Shown: positions 56,390 to 63,749 of the stretch, in pieces
Numbering within the stretch: the first letter of the stretch is position 1
How the letters are laid out: the number at the start of each line of letters is the position of its first letter
Assembly (NCBI GenBank): GCA_009996675.1
Contig: JAACZQ010000001.1
Location: forward strand, 68,227 to 132,226
DNA from: Chitinophagaceae bacterium
GTDB taxonomy: Bacteria > Bacteroidota > Bacteroidia > Chitinophagales > Chitinophagaceae
Length of the DNA: 64,000 nt
Direction: 5' to 3'
The notes under the pieces: model-generated
What the model was told of the DNA's origin: nothing
Databases searched by the model: none
The model's input: only the letters and a program-made list of their open reading frames with translations
Translations under genes and position numbers: made by a program

Positions 56390-58347
56390 TATTGGGGGGT
56401 AAGAAGCGTATTGTCCATCACTTCCAGCAAACAAAAACCATACGGCGGTATCAGCAAATATTCATAGTCGGCGCCAACCATATACTTTTTGCCTTCCCAG
56501 TGATCATAGAGTTTTACCGGTATTGTTTCCTGCTCTTTAAATGCATACCAGGTGAGGTACGAAGTTTTATTGCCGTAGTTAAACAGGCAGTAAAGAGGGC
56601 GGTCACCATGCCTGATAAAACCAGCAACATGAATATTATGGGGACGCAGCCAGCTGATATTTCCCTTATCGGCAAACTGTGGGAACTGCTTGCGCAAACG
56701 GATCAATTTTTGTGTGGCTTGAAATACCAACGCTTCCGTACGCAGTGCCTCATGCCTTCTTTCATTTTTAGACCAGTTGATCAGCGGCCGGTGCATCCAG
56801 CGGTTATCATAACTTTTACCCGGATCTGTCAGATAGCTGTAGTCATTGGTATAACCCAGCTCATCTCCATAAAACAACATGGGTAAACCACCAATGAAAA
56901 AACTCTGCGCCTGCATGAGTAATATCTTCCGGATAGCCAGATTAATTTCATCGCTGGTAACAGCTTTTTCCAATCCGCATAAACTGGCTAAGGAACCACT
57001 GATGCGGGCGTCCTGTGTTTTGGGGTTTACAGAAAACAAAGCGCCACTGGCTACGGAACCCTCGGCTTCACCCGAATAATATTGTTTGAGAAATTTCCGG
57101 TGTTCATAAGGATCAAAACCCGCAGCTGCAATCATACTGTCGTCGTAACCCAATCCAATATCATCATGACATCTGGTATAAGTAATCCAGGAACAACCTG
57201 GTGGTTTCTGCAGCAATTGTGGTTGTGCGGCCAGCATAACACGGGTATCACCGGTTGCCAGTGCATCCCATTGTAAAGCCATTTGTGTGGCGTGGTAAGC
57301 AAAATCACATTCCTGACCAATGCGGTTACCAGTTCCAAAATATTTCATGATTTCTGAAGGCGCCACAATCGCTTCACCCAATAATGCCATGCCGGGTGCA
57401 GCTACTGCAACACATTGTTTGATCAACTGGAGTATCTGGTGGGCCTGGGGCAGGTTCTGACAAGTGGTGCCGGCGACTTTCCAGATGAAAGCCGGAGCAT
57501 CAATGCGTAATATGTCAACACCCAGGTTCGCATAAAACAGGATATTATCCAGCATGTCAATCAATACAGCAGGATTGGTATAATTCAAATCCCATTGATA
57601 CTGGTGAAAAACGGTCATTATCCATTTTTTAGCCTGATCATTCCAGGTAAAATTGCCAGGCGCAGTTTCGGGAAAAATTTCAGGCATAGCGGCATCAAAG
57701 CTGTCCGGAATACTCCGATCGGGGTACATATAGAAATATTCCTGGTACACGGGATCACCCTTTCTTGCTTTCTGCGCCCATATATGTTGTTGCGAAGTAT
57801 GGTTTAATACAATATCCAGCATCAGATACATGCCTGCTTCCTGCATTTGCTGTTGCAATTGTTGCAGGTCAATCAGGCTTCCGAAACGGGAAGCTACTTT
57901 CCTGAAATCAGACACGGCATAGCCGCCATCACTTTCTCCCTCCGGGCTTTCAAAAACGGGCATGAGGTGTAATAGATTAATGCCAAGCTCTTTGCAATAA
58001 TCCAGTTTTTCCTGCATGCCTTGTAAGGAACCAGCAAACCGGTCTACATATAAACTCATCCCTGCCAGTTCATTACTCAAAAACCAATGACCAGCAGCTG
58101 CTTTTGTTTCATCCCGCTGGCGTAAAGTTTGGCTTCTTCGCTTATGGTTATCGATTAATGTAAGTAATAGTTTTTCAAACAAAGCATCTGCCATCAGGTG
58201 ATTGCTGTATAAACCTGTATAGAGTTCATGAATGGCGGCAGCATTGGCGGATAGTCTGGTATAAAACAACAGATCGGATCCTTCGTAACCTATCTGTTGT
58301 TTCTGACAAAGTTTGCGTAATCTTTCGTGTAATGAATATTGATACAT
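56389..58347 (-). CDS. Amylosucrase-like GH13 glucosyltransferase
   Basis: A 652-residue GH13 enzyme, the length of amylosucrases (GH13_4). It has an all-helical N-terminal domain with LYVDRFAGSLQGMQEKLDYC split at the Gly. The (beta/alpha)8 core carries LMLDIVLNHTSQQH, nucleophile Asp in VDILRIDAPAF, acid Glu in LLGEAIV and the transition-state His-Asp in RCHDDIGLGY. RCHDDI is the amylosucrase form of this motif. It should turn sucrose into an alpha-glucan plus fructose, or hydrolyse it. No signal peptide, so it is cytosolic. Upstream neighbours are a fructokinase and a sugar transporter. Confidence 0.85.
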   Translation of the reverse strand: MYQYSLHERLRKLCQKQQIGYEGSDLLFYTRLSANAAAIHELYTGLYSNHLMADALFEKLLLTLIDNHKRRSQTLRQRDETKAAAGHWFLSNELAGMSLYVDRFAGSLQGMQEKLDYCKELGINLLHLMPVFESPEGESDGGYAVSDFRKVASRFGSLIDLQQLQQQMQEAGMYLMLDIVLNHTSQQHIWAQKARKGDPVYQEYFYMYPDRSIPDSFDAAMPEIFPETAPGNFTWNDQAKKWIMTVFHQYQWDLNYTNPAVLIDMLDNILFYANLGVDILRIDAPAFIWKVAGTTCQNLPQAHQILQLIKQCVAVAAPGMALLGEAIVAPSEIMKYFGTGNRIGQECDFAYHATQMALQWDALATGDTRVMLAAQPQLLQKPPGCSWITYTRCHDDIGLGYDDSMIAAAGFDPYEHRKFLKQYYSGEAEGSVASGALFSVNPKTQDARISGSLASLCGLEKAVTSDEINLAIRKILLMQAQSFFIGGLPMLFYGDELGYTNDYSYLTDPGKSYDNRWMHRPLINWSKNERRHEALRTEALVFQATQKLIRLRKQFPQFADKGNISWLRPHNIHVAGFIRHGDRPLYCLFNYGNKTSYLTWYAFKEQETIPVKLYDHWEGKKYMVGADYEYLLIPPYGFCLLEVMDNTLLTPQ

Positions 58348-58380
58348 GATCCAATAAATGATTGTTTGACCAGTAGCGGC

Positions 58381-59331
58381 TTATTCAAAAATCTGGTTAC
58401 TCAGGTGTTTAAAAGCTTCCATCGCACCCATGTATTCGCATGTTCTTGCCCCGGCTTTATTGGCGTTCAGAATAATCTGCTGCCAGGATTCTGCCGGTAA
58501 TACCTGTATTTCCCCGGGTGTTAAATGCCTCAGCTGATACAATACGGCACCCACAAACGCATCACCAGCACCGGTGGTATCTACTGCCTGTATGGTAATG
58601 CTGGGAATGAGATATGTTTGCTGATCTAATCCCAACAATGTTCCTTGTTTACCCAGGGTAATACAAAAAACAGCATTCGTTTTCTCCAATAAAATATCCG
58701 TTGCTGCTGCTACATCATGTGCGCCGGTAATCAGTATGGCTTCTTCATCACTTAATTTAAAAAAATGACAGGACTGCAGGAAATTCCAGGATTGATCAAT
58801 AAAAGTTTGGGTATTGTTGGGGAAAAGTAAGTGCCGGTAATTCGGATCGAAACTGATAAAGAGTTGCTGTTGCAGTGCTTTCTGCAGCATGGCCTGGTAA
58901 GCTGCCTGCAAAGGTCCGGGCAGAAAACCAGTTGCCGACCCGAAATGCATGATGTTTACACCATCCAGGGGTACACTGTCTACTTCATCGCGATTCAATT
59001 GCCCATCGGCTCCACGGTTAAACACAAAATCGCGTTCACCGTCTTCCATCAGCGATACAAATGCAAAAGTGGTAAAGTGTTGGTGGTCCAGGAATACCCA
59101 CCGGGTATTAACCCCAAACGTATGCATAACATCAATCAATTGCTTACCAAAGGGATCATTGCCAACTTTGGCAACCATTTCAACTTCACCGCCCAATGCA
59201 GCTATTGCCGCTGCAACATTGGTGGGTGCACCACCGGGCTTTTTCAGGAAATACTGACCTTCCGATAGGGTTTTACCTTTATCGGTACAGATCATATCAA
59301 TCAGTGCTTCTCCAATACAGAGGGTTTTCAT
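58381..59331 (-). CDS. PfkB-family fructokinase
   Basis: A 316-residue ribokinase-type kinase. Signature 1 is GGAPTNVAAAIAALGG near the N-terminus, with KVGNDPFGKQL after it. The catalytic base and anion hole are in DTTGAGDAFVGAV. Fructose as substrate is inferred from the position between an amylosucrase (which releases fructose) and a sugar transporter. It ends 33 bp before amylosucrase, so the two form one transcript. Confidence 0.85.
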   Translation of the reverse strand: MKTLCIGEALIDMICTDKGKTLSEGQYFLKKPGGAPTNVAAAIAALGGEVEMVAKVGNDPFGKQLIDVMHTFGVNTRWVFLDHQHFTTFAFVSLMEDGERDFVFNRGADGQLNRDEVDSVPLDGVNIMHFGSATGFLPGPLQAAYQAMLQKALQQQLFISFDPNYRHLLFPNNTQTFIDQSWNFLQSCHFFKLSDEEAILITGAHDVAAATDILLEKTNAVFCITLGKQGTLLGLDQQTYLIPSITIQAVDTTGAGDAFVGAVLYQLRHLTPGEIQVLPAESWQQIILNANKAGARTCEYMGAMEAFKHLSNQIFE

Positions 59332-59344
59332 GGTGTTGTTTTTT

Positions 59345-59422
59345 TAGCCAGTAGTGAGTAGTCAGTAGTGAGTATGTTGTTACCTATGGCAATACATTTT
59401 ACTTACTGCTCACTACTCAGTT
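59345..59422. repeat. Inverted pair of heptamer arrays at the transporter-fructokinase junction
   Basis: TAGCCAG, TAGTGAG, TAGTCAG, TAGTGAG at 59345-59372, then the opposite sense CTTACTG, CTCACTA, CTCAGTT at 59402-59422. The second array overlaps the last codons of the transporter and writes its ending LSSEQ. Confidence 0.65.
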
Positions 59423-60752
59423 CTTCCTCGGTCAGCACCACTTTCATACGCATAGTGGCTATTGCTGCCAGTAATAAAAGTACCGCAGCAAAAAGAATCG
59501 CCCGTGAAGGATCATCTCCCAGCAAATGTTTATAGATGTATCCGAATGAAAGGGTTTGTAGAATCATGGGCACAACAATCATCATATTAATGATCCCCAT
59601 GTATACCCCGTATTTTTCTTTGGGGATACTACCTACGACCATAATATAAGGCACCCCCATCATGCTGGCCCATGCAATACCAAAACCAATCATAGGCAGG
59701 AATAGCCAATAACGATCCTGTATCTGCGGCAGAATGAAAAGTGAAATGGATGCCAGTAATAAACAAACCACATGTACCCGTTTGGCGGTAAATTTCCTGG
59801 CCATACTTACCAATATAAAAGCAGAAAGAAACGTAACGATATTATAAAACCCGTTTACCAAACCAGTCCAGCCAACTGCTTCTTCGTATAATTTCGGATT
59901 GGCTTCAGCAGTAGTGCCCCAAACCGATTTGGCGATGCTATGTGAAATAAACTGCCAGTAACAAAACATGGCATACCATTGAAACAGGTACACCAGTGCC
60001 AATTGCCATAGTGTTTTAGGCATACCGGAGATGGCGGTTATTATTTCCCGGAATGGGGTTAAAATACCCCGGTGCTCTGCGCGTAAATGAGCCAGTTCTT
60101 CGGGCGTGGGTGGTATTTCTGGCGTTTTGTAAACAGACCAGGCAACCGATACAATGGAACATAGGGCGCCAACGAAAAATGAACCATAGACCCAATAAGG
60201 AATACCAGGCTGTCCATCATCGGTTACAGATTCACCGGTAATGATTTTTTGGAAAAAGAATAAAGAAAGGTTCGCGAGGGTAATACCCAGGCCGGTAAAA
60301 AAACTCTGCGTAAGAAACCCCATGGCACGCTGACTGGCGGGAAGTTTGTCGGCAATAAAAGCCCGGTAAGGTTCCATGGCCGTATTGTTGGCTGCATCAA
60401 GAATCCATAATAAACCAACAGCCATCCAGAGTGCTCTGCTGAAAGGGAAAGCAAAAAGACAAAGACTGCAAAAAATGGCCCCGATCAGAAAATATGGTTT
60501 TCTCCGGCCCCAGCGGGGATGCCAGGTTTTATCACTCAAAGCACCGATAATGGGTTGAATTAATAAGCCGGTCATGGGACCGGCGAGATTCAGCAGGGGC
60601 AGGTCTTCCGGTTTGGCATGTAAGAAACTGTATAACGGATTAACAGCGGTTTGCTGCAAACCAAAACTGTACTGGATGCCAAAGAACCCGACATTCATAT
60701 TAATGATCTGCCAGAAACTCAGGCGTGGTTTACTCAATTGCATGGCAAGCAT
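59403..60752 (-). CDS. MFS/GPH-type sugar transporter, probably for sucrose or maltose
   Basis: A 449-residue protein with 12 hydrophobic segments. The start QIINMNVGFFGIQYSFGLQQ and the loop GALSDKTWHPRWGRRKPYFL (MFS motif A, with RWGRRKP as in plant and bacterial sucrose or maltose symporters) place it in that group. It probably brings in sucrose with protons for the kinase and amylosucrase encoded downstream. Its 3' end runs into a heptamer array. The start may be 60743 (MQLSKPR). Confidence 0.82.
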   Translation of the reverse strand: MLAMQLSKPRLSFWQIINMNVGFFGIQYSFGLQQTAVNPLYSFLHAKPEDLPLLNLAGPMTGLLIQPIIGALSDKTWHPRWGRRKPYFLIGAIFCSLCLFAFPFSRALWMAVGLLWILDAANNTAMEPYRAFIADKLPASQRAMGFLTQSFFTGLGITLANLSLFFFQKIITGESVTDDGQPGIPYWVYGSFFVGALCSIVSVAWSVYKTPEIPPTPEELAHLRAEHRGILTPFREIITAISGMPKTLWQLALVYLFQWYAMFCYWQFISHSIAKSVWGTTAEANPKLYEEAVGWTGLVNGFYNIVTFLSAFILVSMARKFTAKRVHVVCLLLASISLFILPQIQDRYWLFLPMIGFGIAWASMMGVPYIMVVGSIPKEKYGVYMGIINMMIVVPMILQTLSFGYIYKHLLGDDPSRAILFAAVLLLLAAIATMRMKVVLTEEELSSEQ

Positions 60753-60903
60753 TTGTTGATCAGGAAATCAGCCAATCTCCTTCTAATATAATTCTCTTTT
60801 ACCTTGTTCCTGGTATTTGTGCCGCGAAAAACCGGCAGAAAACGTTTGCAGTGGGAAAATACTAACACAATAGTGCTTTGCCCAGGTGTAACAGCGGAGG
60901 GTT

Positions 60904-61062
60904 GATGTCAGATCTCAGATATCAGATCTTTGATTTTTTGATCTTTTGATTTCTTGATTGAATGAAGTGAGTAGTCAGTAAGCATACCTAACACCTAATA
61001 CCCAATACGCCAACACGCTAACGGCCACCTCCAGGTCAGATCTCAGATATTAGATATTAGGA
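60904..61062. repeat. Left arm of a long inverted repeat
   Basis: Outer part: GTCAGAT, CTCAGAT, ATCAGAT, CTTTGAT (7 bp each, from 60907), then three 8-bp units ending TTGAT or TTTGAT. Inner part, 60986-61056: the reverse complement of 62010-62080 with about four mismatches and one missing 8-bp unit. Confidence 0.75.
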
Positions 61063-61198
61063 ATGGTGTACGGCGTTGGGTTACTGATGATCCTGATGCT
61101 GTATACCATTCTTCGTTTTCAGCGGAATTTCAATCATGCTGATTATTAAACACTTATGCGATGAGGCGGTTTTATCCTTTTTATAAGGATTGATAATG

Positions 61199-61308
61199 AT
61201 TCCTATATGGTATGTATATGGATACCCAAGGTATACCCTTTAGATACCCAAGGTATACCCAATCGTATATATTTAGATACCCAATCGTATGTATTTAGAT
61301 GCCCTTGG
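61199..61308. repeat. Ten-unit array with 11-bp period
   Basis: Ten units of exactly 11 bp. Three start GATACCC (61221, 61243, 61276), one GATGCCC (61298), two TATACCC (61232, 61254) and three GTATNTAT (61210, 61265, 61287). The period equals about one helical turn. It lies 126 bp before the EthD-like lipoprotein ATG. Confidence 0.75.
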
Positions 61309-61433
61309 ATATGTTCAGGTCAGGGGTGCTGGCTGGGAGCCCCTTGCAAAGCCGGTAATATTCAGTAAATTGTATTGGAGCATCCGGATAATCCGGTTGT
61401 TTATACCTCAATAACCCTCCTTAAACCCACACC

Positions 61434-61856
61434 ATGAAAAACAGGCTATTCCTCTTGCTTTGTATGGCTTTACTGGTGCTGATCAGTTGCCAGACCCAAC
61501 AAAAACAGACTCCGTTGCCGGAAGCCGGCTTGTATAAGATTTCAATTTTGTATCCGGGTGGGGCAGGAAAAACCTTTGATATGGACTATTACCGGCAGCA
61601 ACACATGCCCATGGTTGCCGGCTTCCTGGGTAAAAATCTGCAATTGTATGAGATAGATAAAGGCGTGTCGGGCAGAACACCTAAGGATAGTGTACCTTTT
61701 GTTGCCGTCGGTTATTTTTATTGTAAAAATATGGAGGAGTACCATAAAGCCATCGCCCTTCATATTGATACCATTATGGCTGATATCAGGAAATATACCA
61801 ACATTCAACCTGTTATTCAGGTTAGTCAGATTGAAGTGATGCGGAAGGGGGAGTAG
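61434..61856 (+). CDS. EthD-domain lipoprotein
   Basis: A 140-residue protein with a lipoprotein signal (LFLLLCMALLVLISC, lipobox L-I-S-C). The mature part has YKISILYPGGAGKTFDMDYY, then QQHMPMVAGFLG, the His-x-Pro helix and ferredoxin-like fold of EthD/REDY proteins. It should be anchored in the envelope; EthD proteins are usually cytosolic, so a lipoprotein form is uncommon. Catalytic function is unknown. The gene is enclosed by long inverted repeats and preceded by an 11-bp-period array. Confidence 0.8.
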   Translation: MKNRLFLLLCMALLVLISCQTQQKQTPLPEAGLYKISILYPGGAGKTFDMDYYRQQHMPMVAGFLGKNLQLYEIDKGVSGRTPKDSVPFVAVGYFYCKNMEEYHKAIALHIDTIMADIRKYTNIQPVIQVSQIEVMRKGE

Positions 61857-61954
61857 TGAGTGAGGAGTGAAAGGTGAAACGGAATTGGGGGCTCTGTGGT
61901 GAAAAATCGTAAGTGGTGAGTTGGATATCTCTTCCAACCTCCAACTTCCAAACG
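61854..61954. repeat. Heptamer fragments after the EthD-like gene
   Basis: TAGTGAG, TGAGGAG, TGAAAGG, TGAAACG at 61854-61881, the first overlapping the stop codon, then CCAACCT, CCAACTT, CCAAACG at 61934-61954. The latter are the complement of the GAGGTTG-type units at 62718. Confidence 0.55.
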
Positions 61955-61989
61955 AAATAACGATTCCTATATTTAAGAAATCAAAAACT

Positions 61990-62215
61990 CAGGAAATCAA
62001 GAAATCAAAGATCTGACATCTGCGATCTGACCTGGAGGTGGCTGTTAGCGCATTGGCGTGTTGGCGCATTGGGTGTTAGGGAGCCGTTAGCTATTGGCTT
62101 TTGGCCGTTGGCTAATTCCCCGTAAATCAAGAAATCAAAGATCAAGAAATCAAAGATCTGATATCTGACATCTGCGATCTGACCTAAAATCAAAAGATCA
62201 AAAAATCAAAGATCA
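61990..62215. repeat. Right arm of the long inverted repeat
   Basis: ATCTGAC, ATCTGCG, ATCTGAC from 62011, then about 55 bp of TTGGC/TTAG-rich 7- and 8-bp units, and a second block of ATC-starting units (ATCTGAT, ATCTGAC, ATCTGCG, ATCTGAC at 62156-62183). The whole mirrors 60904-61062. It fills the gap before the YcxB-like gene, which otherwise holds only that gene's -7 element. Confidence 0.72.
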
Positions 62216-62227
62216 CCCATCTCCACC

Positions 62228-62235
62228 TACCTTTG
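62228..62235 (+). promoter_or_regulatory. -7 element (TACCTTTG) for the YcxB-like gene, leaderless geometry
   Basis: Exact TAnnTTTG; its last G is 5 bases before the A of the ATG at 62240. Confidence 0.5.
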
Positions 62236-62239
62236 CCGG

Positions 62240-62713
62240 ATGCAGCACAGTTTTGCTTACGATAAGAAAAAAACCATACAGGCCCTGCGCTATCATTTTG
62301 TACAGCGGCCCGAAATCCGTATCCTGCTGGTACTGGTGAATGTTTTTGCCATTGTGGCGGCGGTATTGTTTTATACCAAAAAAATTCGCCCCGAACCTTT
62401 TTTGCTGGGATCGCTGATCTGGCTGATCCTGATGGCCAGTTTCTGGTATTTTCTGCCCAATAATATATACAAGAAGGCCCAAACTTTTCGCGACAGCTTT
62501 ATTATCGACTTTTCTGACCAGCATATTCGTTTGGAAACTGAGCGGGGGCATACCAACTGGGACTGGAACCGGTTCAGTAAATACTTTGAGAGTCCGCATT
62601 TTTTTCACCTCTATTTCGACAGCCGGTCTTTTTTCCTGGTGCCCAAGGATGGCATGGGTGATGAGTTCCGTCATGACCTGCGGGGATTGTTGCGGAGGAA
62701 AATTGGGGGGTGA
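62240..62713 (+). CDS. YcxB-like membrane protein
   Basis: A 157-residue protein with two membrane segments (IRILLVLVNVFAIVAAVLFY and FLLGSLIWLILMASFWYFL) and a C-terminal cytosolic domain with HIRLETERGHTNWDWNRFSK (the YcxB C-terminal domain) and FFLVPKDGM. The family is widespread and of unknown function. It starts right after a -7 element. A heptamer array begins 5 bp after its stop. Confidence 0.8.
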   Translation: MQHSFAYDKKKTIQALRYHFVQRPEIRILLVLVNVFAIVAAVLFYTKKIRPEPFLLGSLIWLILMASFWYFLPNNIYKKAQTFRDSFIIDFSDQHIRLETERGHTNWDWNRFSKYFESPHFFHLYFDSRSFFLVPKDGMGDEFRHDLRGLLRRKIGG

Positions 62714-62717
62714 GGGG

Positions 62718-62815
62718 GAGGTTGGATGTTTGAGGTTGGAGGTTGGAGGTTGGAGGTTGGAAGTTGGAAGTTAGTTCTTACTCACTACTGACCACTCACT
62801 ACTCACTATTCACGC
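62718..62815. repeat. Fourteen-unit heptamer array between convergent genes
   Basis: An unbroken 98-bp run of 7-bp units. Units 1-8 are GAGGTTG-like (GAGGTTG, GATGTTT, four more GAGGTTG, GAAGTTG, GAAGTTA), then GTTCTTA, CTCACTA, CTGACCA, CTCACTA, CTCACTA and TTCACGC. It fills the entire gap between the YcxB-like and GNAT genes. Confidence 0.8.
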
Positions 62816-63244
62816 TTACAATGTCTTCTCCATCACATAGTGGGGTATGGTAACTTCTTCAAATTCATCGCTGCAGACTTTATAACCTGCTTTTTCATAA
62901 AAACCGAGTGCGCTTTTGCGGGCGTGCATGGTGAGGCGGCGAAAACCGCGGTCGCGGGCAATATTTTCAGCAAAAGTCATCAGTACCCGGCCGATTCCTT
63001 TGCCCTGCAGGCCGGAAAAAACCGCCATCTGGCGTAAACGGACGGTTTTGGGGTCTTCCTGGGTGAGCATACAGCAGCCTTCCAGCCGATCATCGTCGAA
63101 ACAGCCCAGCAGGATATCGTCTTTTTCCTGGTCCAATTCTTCCAGGGTAAAGAACAATCCCAGGGGTTTACGCAGTATCTGGTAGCGTAAATCCACCATT
63201 TGTTTGTATTCGGGGGAGCCGTGATCAATTATTTTGAGTGCCAT
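62816..63244 (-). CDS. GNAT-family N-acetyltransferase
   Basis: A 142-residue single-domain acetyltransferase. The acetyl-CoA loop is in RQMAVFSGLQGKGIGRVLM (Q/R-x-x-G-x-G), followed by TFAENIARDRGF and ARKSALGFYEKAGYKV, the standard C-terminal half. The substrate cannot be inferred. It is convergent with the YcxB-like gene across a gap made up entirely of heptamer repeats. Confidence 0.9.
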   Translation of the reverse strand: MALKIIDHGSPEYKQMVDLRYQILRKPLGLFFTLEELDQEKDDILLGCFDDDRLEGCCMLTQEDPKTVRLRQMAVFSGLQGKGIGRVLMTFAENIARDRGFRRLTMHARKSALGFYEKAGYKVCSDEFEEVTIPHYVMEKTL

Positions 63245-63383
63245 AGGCTGATGCTAAGAAATACAAGATAATCATCATTTTGGTAAAAAAGGGCATAAAA
63301 CCGGTCCGGAATGGCGAAAACGGGGGGCGGGGAGCTGTGGAAACAAATATGGCTGAATTCATTGCTTATTTGCCAAAAAGTAT

Positions 63384-63391
63384 ATTTTTGC
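63384..63391 (+). promoter_or_regulatory. Bacteroidota -7 element (TATTTTTG) for acpP
   Basis: Exact TAnnTTTG with a TTG at 63363-63365, 18 bp upstream, as a possible -33. The ATG is 23 bp downstream. Confidence 0.55.
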
Positions 63392-63414
63392 GCCTGTAAC
63401 AAAAACTTTTTACA

Positions 63415-63651
63415 ATGTCAGACATCGCAACAAGAGTAAAGAAAATCATAGTTGACAAGTTAGGTGTTGATGAGGCCGAAGTAACCAATGAGGCTTCTTT
63501 CACCAACGACCTCGGTGCCGATTCACTGGATACCGTGGAGTTGATTATGGAGTTCGAGAAAGAGTTCAACATCTCTATTCCCGATGAGCAGGCCGAAACC
63601 ATCACTACGGTGGGTCAGGCGGTAGCTTACCTGGAAGAGCATGCCAAGTAA
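63415..63651 (+). CDS. acpP: Acyl carrier protein
   Basis: A 78-residue ACP. The phosphopantetheine attachment site is Ser37 in [18 protein letters not shown]. The acidic helix II and total length are typical. It carries acyl chains in fatty-acid synthesis. fabF starts 98 bp later on the same strand, separated by a long perfect hairpin. Confidence 0.97.
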   Translation: MSDIATRVKKIIVDKLGVDEAEVTNEASFTNDLGADSLDTVELIMEFEKEFNISIPDEQAETITTVGQAVAYLEEHAK

Positions 63652-63687
63652 GACAATAATTACATTAAGGAATATCTTTTTTTGTTC

Positions 63688-63727
63688 AATCCGCCTTTCT
63701 GGGGCTGTCAGCCACAAAAGGCGGATT
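63688..63727 (+). other. Two-tier hairpin between acpP and fabF
   Basis: Perfect 11-bp outer stem (AATCCGCCTTT at 63688-63698 with 63717-63727) and an inner 4-bp stem (GGCT/AGCC). It ends 22 bp before the fabF ATG. A T-run lies before it, not after, so it is more likely an RNA-processing, stability or attenuation element than a plain terminator. Confidence 0.6.
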
Positions 63728-63749
63728 CTCACTTAAACAGGTCAAGATC

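Larger units (their letters stand above)
60753..61433. other. Gene-free repeat-rich region upstream of the EthD-like gene
   Basis: No credible gene in 681 bp. From left to right: the upstream region of the sugar transporter, GAT-ending heptamer/octamer arrays (60907-60958), a mixed array (60986-61062), a small hairpin (ATCCTT/AAGGAT at 61174-61190) and an 11-bp-period array (61199-61308). The last 125 bp before the lipoprotein ATG show no exact TAnnTTTG. Confidence 0.6.

Noticed and set aside
62718-62815. CRISPR array
   Set aside because: Units are only 7 bp with no unique spacers and no cas genes are nearby; it is a simple tandem array.
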